Assembly (NCBI GenBank): GCA_017474125.1
Contig: JAFVIF010000064.1
Span: forward strand, 1 to 43,612
Length of the DNA stretch: 43,612 nucleotides
Direction: 5' to 3'
From: Clostridia bacterium
GTDB lineage: Bacteria; Bacillota; Clostridia; Oscillospirales; Acutalibacteraceae
Each line of letters begins with the position of its first letter. Positions within the stretch are counted from its first letter, which is position 1. The notes beneath the pieces were generated by a model that worked only from the letters and a program-made list of their open reading frames with translations, did no database searches and was not told where the DNA came from. Made by a program: the position numbers and the translations under genes. This document shows positions 40,374-43,612 of the stretch, piece by piece.

Positions 40374-40402
40374 CCCCACATTTTCCTTTTCCCTTTTCCC
40401 TA

Positions 40403-40439
40403 AAAAGAAGAAGCATCCGTTTAGGATGCTTCTTCTTTT
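40403..40439 (-). terminator. Terminator overlapping the flavin reductase-like stop codon
   Basis: A 16-bp stem (40403-40418 with 40424-40439) with the stop codon in its loop; followed on the minus strand by T after the A-rich arm. Confidence 0.78.
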
Positions 40440-40930
40440 ACGTATATACGCTCAATCGAGCCGATTATAAGATTATGCCAGCCGCCGTTTTTATACCATT
40501 TTTCATCAATGCTTTTGTCGGTTAAAAAGGCTTTATCCATAGGCTGAAGATATCTCTTTTTGATAATAAGCACAAGGCGAGCCTCATCAAAATAAACGTA
40601 TTTATCGTTTGCTATGGGAGTCAGGCCGCATTCTACCGTTTTATTTACGTCTCTGCCGCTTTTACTGCCGCACACCTTGTGAATATCCTTATTACTTCCA
40701 AAAAAGGTCAGGGTGAAATAATCGCTGTTTTCAATAAACTCCATTGTATAGCGCTCGGGACGGACAACAACGGCAACGCTGTTGTCTCCCCACATTTCAC
40801 CCATAAAGCCCCACGAGGCAGTCATCATATTATAGCCTTCCTTATTACCTGCTGTAATAAGCATATATTCGTTAGCTATAATATCAATTACGTTTTCCTT
40901 AAAATCTCTGAGACAAATATCCTTAAACAT
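40421..40930 (-). CDS. Flavin reductase-like FMN-binding protein
   Basis: A 169-residue protein of the split-barrel flavin reductase-like family. Typical features are NMMTASWGFMGEMWGDNSVAVVVRPERYTMEFIENSDYFTLTFF near the start (the FMN-phosphate binding region) and GSKSGRDVNK. Members bind FMN and reduce flavin or small substrates; this type, common in gut Clostridia, has no firm assignment. It lies six bases after the NSS transporter and shares its transcription unit. Confidence 0.82.
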   Translation of the reverse strand: MFKDICLRDFKENVIDIIANEYMLITAGNKEGYNMMTASWGFMGEMWGDNSVAVVVRPERYTMEFIENSDYFTLTFFGSNKDIHKVCGSKSGRDVNKTVECGLTPIANDKYVYFDEARLVLIIKKRYLQPMDKAFLTDKSIDEKWYKNGGWHNLIIGSIERIYVKEEAS

Positions 40931-40936
40931 ACACTA

Positions 40937-42311
40937 TCAACCCTTAAAGAAAGATATGAGACCTGCAATAAGTATTACTACTATAAGCACGGGAAGCACA
41001 AAACGGAAGTAATATTTAAGCCAATGAGGCAGCTTAAAGCCCTTACCGGTGTTAGCCTCCTTAATATATTTATCAAAGCCCCAGCCCCATTTTGTTACGC
41101 AGAACAGCAGGAATATAAGAGCACCTATGGGAAGGAGCACCTGACTTACTACAAAGTCCTCCATATCAAGTATATTCTTGCCGCCTAAATTTATGCCGCT
41201 GAGCAGGTTAAAGCCTAAAGCGCAGGGGGTGCTTAAAACGAGCATTGCAATACAGTTAACAACCGAAGCCTTTTTTCTGCTCCAGCCAAGATTATCCATA
41301 AGGTTAGCCTGCAGGTTTTCAAATACCGCAATAACGGTAGAGAAGCTTGCAAAGGTCATAAATACGAAGAAAAGTGTTCCCCAAAGTCTGCCCATAGGCA
41401 TATTTACAAATACGTTGGGAAGGGTTTGGAAAATAAGGGGAGGGCCTGCGTTTACGTCAACGCCGTAAGCGAAGCAGGCAGGGAAAATAATCATACCCGA
41501 CATAAGAGCAACAAAGGTATCAAGCACGCAAATTCTGGAGCTTTCCCCTGCAAGGGTATGGTCCTTTTTCATATAGCTGCCGAATATCTGCATAGAGCCG
41601 ATACCGAGGCTAAGGGTAAAGAAGGACTGATTCATTGCCGCAACGATAACGTCGAAAATGTTTATATTATTTTCCTTAAGCCTTGAAATGCTGGGGATAA
41701 GGTAATAACTTAACACCCTCGGCGCCGCCCTCAAGAAGCGCGCTGTTAACGGCAAGCACAACCATAAGCACAAGAAGGGCAAGCATCATCCATTTGCTGA
41801 TACGTTCAAGACCCTTTTGAAGACCGAAGCTACAAACAATAAAGCCCGCAATAACGGTAGCGGCCATCCATAAAAGCATTTCGGTAGGGTTAGCGGTCAT
41901 ATTTTCAAATACTGCGTTAACCTCGTTTGTAGCCATACCCGTTTTAAAGGTACCGCTTGCAAATTTAACGAAATAGTTACTCATCCAGCCCGAAACGGTG
42001 GTGTAGTACATCATAAGCAAATAACAGCCTATCATACAAGCCCAGCCGTGAAGGTGCCACTTGTGACCCGGCTTTTCCAGCGCCTTAAATGCGCCCAGAG
42101 CACTCTTTCTGCCTGCTCTGCCCACTGCCAATTCCATAGTTAAAACGGGAATGCCCATAATAAGTAAGAAAAGCAAATAGAAAAGTACGAAAATACCGCC
42201 GCCGTTCTGTCCCGTAACAAAGGGGAAACGCCATACGTTGCCTATACCTATAGCACAGCCTGCGCTAACAAGTATAAAGCCTAAACGGCTTTTAAAATTA
42301 TCTCTTGCCAT
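40937..42311 (-). pseudogene. Sodium-dependent (NSS/SNF family) transporter, frameshifted
   Basis: Two overlapping frames together make one NSS transporter of about 457 residues. The first (42311-41676) has the N-terminal signature SRLGFILVSAGCAIGIGNVWRFPFVTGQNGGG and TM1-5. The second (to 40937) resumes at YYLIPSISRLKENNINIFDVIVAAMNQSFFTLSLGIG and contains the remaining helices. The break falls near 41704-41709, where one extra base (AAGTTATTACC where AAGTATTACC would restore EGVKYYLIP) shifts the frame. Total length is 3n+1, consistent with one inserted base. NSS proteins import amino acids with sodium. Either a recent mutation or an assembly/sequencing error; all motifs on both sides are intact. 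Confidence 0.85.
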
Positions 42312-42341
42312 AATTCTCTCTCCTAAAGTAAGTTTTCATTT

Positions 42342-42370
42342 ATTATACTATAAAGAAAAAAATATGGCAA
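42342..42370 (-). promoter_or_regulatory. Promoter of the NSS transporter-flavin reductase unit
   Basis: On the minus strand TTGCCA (42365-42370) and TATAAT (42342-42347), 17 bases apart, 30 bases before the ATG; AGGAGAGAG follows. Confidence 0.7.
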
Positions 42371-42659
42371 TAAAAATATTAAATTTAAAAATCGTTGCTA
42401 ATTTTAGTGTTTTATCCTATACTATGCATGCGACACAAAATCTTTGATTTTGCGGCAAATTTTATTTGAAAATTTGTCCATACACATCTTGTCTATGAGT
42501 TGAAAATATGGAGGCACATATTGAAATGCTGACAAAGTATGCTCCAAGTTTAAGACAAAGACTCATAATGCTTATATAATCATCATGATTAATAAAGAGT
42601 CTTATATAAAGAAAAAGAGTCATAAAGATTCTATTAAGAATCATCATGACTCAAGAAGA
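42371..42659. other. AT-rich intergenic region with hairpins, no clear gene
   Basis: A 23-codon frame at 42508-42579 (MEAHIEMLTKYAPSLRQRLIMLI) has a protein-like sequence but no ribosome binding site and may be a gene remnant. Two inverted repeats follow: AATCAT-C-ATGATT (42578-42590) and a hairpin GAGTCAT/ATGACTC with GATTC/GAATC inside (42617-42652). AATCATCATGA occurs twice. Confidence 0.45.
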
Positions 42660-42688
42660 TTGCAAAGATATTAAAAATGTGATATAAT
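42660..42688 (+). promoter_or_regulatory. Promoter of the DUF3795 gene cluster
   Basis: TTGCAA (42660-42665) and TATAAT (42683-42688), 17-base spacer, 38 bases before the ATG; GGAG lies 11 bases before the start. Confidence 0.6.
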
Positions 42689-42726
42689 TAGTTTAACAAA
42701 ATTTAATTCGGAGTGAATAGTATAAT

Positions 42727-42969
42727 ATGGCAAATTACAGTATTTGTGGAATTGATTGTGATACTTGTAAATTCAAAACAGAACAAAATTGTAAGGGTTG
42801 TAAAACTATTGAAGGAAAAGTATTTTGGGGAGAGTGTGATTTATATAAATGCAATTCTCAAAAGAACCAAGACCATTGTGGAAAGTGTTCTCAATTTCCT
42901 TGTGATATGTTAAAAGAATGGGCATCATCTGAGAATCCTGAAAGAATAGACAATTTAAGAAAACTATAA
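42727..42969 (+). CDS. DUF3795 family cysteine-rich protein
   Basis: An 80-residue protein with nine cysteines in the DUF3795 pattern: SICGIDCDTCKFK, CKGCK, ECDLYKC, HCGKCSQFPCDMLKEW. It probably binds metal; function unknown. It is AT-rich compared with most of the window and heads a plus-strand cluster with a VOC protein and a YjbR-type protein, small proteins that often travel together in Firmicutes accessory DNA. Confidence 0.85.
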   Translation: MANYSICGIDCDTCKFKTEQNCKGCKTIEGKVFWGECDLYKCNSQKNQDHCGKCSQFPCDMLKEWASSENPERIDNLRKL

Positions 42970-42989
42970 TTACAAAGGTAGCGATAACG

Positions 42990-43346
42990 ATGAATTTGAA
43001 TTTTCACGGACTTAATTTTTATTCAAAGCAACCACAAAGAATTTTTGATTTTTATAAGGCATTAGGTTTTAGAGTGGTTCAAGAAAAAGAATCAGATGAC
43101 TATTTTGGTGCTGCATTGGCACTGACCGACGAAAAAGAACCTGTTATGTGGATATGGTCTATCCCCGAAGGGAAAGAACAACCTTGTTGTAATAATTTGT
43201 ATTTTACTACAAATGGAAAAGTATATGAAATATACGAAAATATAAAGGCGGCTGGGATTGAATGTCCTGAACCTTTTAAAACTTTTTGGGGTGGCACAGA
43301 GTTGATTTTAACAGACCCTGATGGAAATACAATTCTCTTTATATAA
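42990..43346 (+). CDS. VOC family (glyoxalase/bleomycin resistance-like) protein
   Basis: A 118-residue protein with the paired beta-alpha-beta-beta-beta units of the vicinal oxygen chelate fold: FHGLNFYSKQPQRIFDFYKALGFRVVQEKES at the start and WGGTELILTDPDGNTILFI at the end. VOC members bind a metal and act as isomerases, dioxygenases or drug-binding proteins. The activity here cannot be predicted. It follows DUF3795 after 20 bases. Confidence 0.85.
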   Translation: MNLNFHGLNFYSKQPQRIFDFYKALGFRVVQEKESDDYFGAALALTDEKEPVMWIWSIPEGKEQPCCNNLYFTTNGKVYEIYENIKAAGIECPEPFKTFWGGTELILTDPDGNTILFI

Positions 43347-43375
43347 ACTGCAATATAGATTAGGAAGAAACATAT

Positions 43376-43612
43376 ATGAAATATCCTTGGCTTGATGAGT
43401 ATTTAATGAAAAAATCAGGTGTAACAAAAAACACTGAAAATTGGAATTGGGTTCGTTATATGATAGGCGGAAAAATGTTTGTGGCAGTTTGCCTTGATGA
43501 TAATGACAAACCCTATTACATAACACTAAAACTCGAACCGCTTGAAGGCGAGTTTTTAAGAAAACAGTATGATGATATTGTTCCAGGCTTTTATATGAAT
43601 AAGGTTCATTGG
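43376..43612 (+). CDS. MmcQ/YjbR family protein (cut by window edge)
   Basis: The first 79 residues are visible, from an ATG at 43376 with AGGAAG about 9 bases upstream; the frame is open to the window edge. The sequence MKYPWLDEYLMKKSGVTKNT, then WVRYMIGGKMFVAVCLDDNDKPYYITLKLEP and FLRKQYDDIVPGFYMNKVHW, matches the MmcQ/YjbR family (CyaY-like fold, about 115-120 residues). The family is described as DNA-binding-like but its role is unclear. Confidence 0.82.
   Translation, partial: MKYPWLDEYLMKKSGVTKNTENWNWVRYMIGGKMFVAVCLDDNDKPYYITLKLEPLEGEFLRKQYDDIVPGFYMNKVHW

Noticed and set aside
41676..41782. Programmed ribosomal frameshift in the NSS transporter
   Set aside because: The overlap has no slippery heptamer followed by a pseudoknot, and NSS transporters are not known to use frameshifting; a simple one-base insertion explains it.

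Overview
The window reads as a chromosome segment from a spore-forming, anaerobic Clostridia bacterium, probably an uncultured gut or rumen member of the Oscillospiraceae/Ruminococcaceae. The evidence is an intact sigK-type sporulation sigma factor, an IspH-ribosomal protein S1 fusion, an L27 with a cleavable N-terminal extension beside its protease Prp, two secreted proteins ending in type I dockerins, and a 3D-domain/DUF348 cell-wall enzyme. No rRNA, tRNA, CRISPR array, integrase or transposase was recognised.

Layout. 1-1625: rplU-prp-rpmA-obgE operon (minus; obgE cut by the window edge) with its promoter and an L21-type leader. 1648-3221: an SDR oxidoreductase and sigK (plus). 3228-7553: DUF951-prfA-sua5-coaE-M18 aminopeptidase operon (minus). 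7604-12020: a 1452-residue secreted repeat protein with a dockerin. 12040-15610: a YhaO/YhaN-like (SbcD/Rad50-like) nuclease pair. 15688-22281: a seven-gene minus-strand operon (DUF5685, J-domain protein, membrane protein, BaiN-like flavoprotein, cmk, plsC, ispH-rpsA). 22347-27148: uvrB-uvrA.

27215-30960 is the accessory stretch. It holds a cytoplasmic clan GH-A (GH5-like) enzyme followed by a 338-bp second copy of the uvrB 5-prime end. The two uvrB copies align without gaps at an offset of exactly 1615 bp and are about 92% identical, with mostly synonymous differences. Next comes a MORN-repeat protein and a small zinc-ribbon protein. They are preceded by a candidate structured leader RNA of about 200 nt with its own promoter, a 27-bp closing helix, competing inner helices and a terminator directly in front of the first ribosome binding site. 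An 18-base repeat occurs three times in this stretch.

30969-37180 is a sugar-catabolic locus: a divergent AraC regulator, apparently leaderless, and a minus-strand operon of MBL hydrolase, unassigned glycosidase-like protein, AGE-family epimerase and GH3 hexosaminidase. All lack signal peptides, so they should act on imported oligosaccharides. 37252-40439 holds a gene remnant, a CAP-domain dockerin protein, a palindrome-rich intergenic region and a 3D-domain cell-wall protein. 40421-42370 holds a flavin reductase-like protein and a sodium-dependent (NSS) transporter broken by one frameshift. 42660-43612 is an AT-rich trio (DUF3795, VOC, MmcQ/YjbR) cut by the window edge.

All identifications come from reading the sequence and recalling family motifs; no database search was run.
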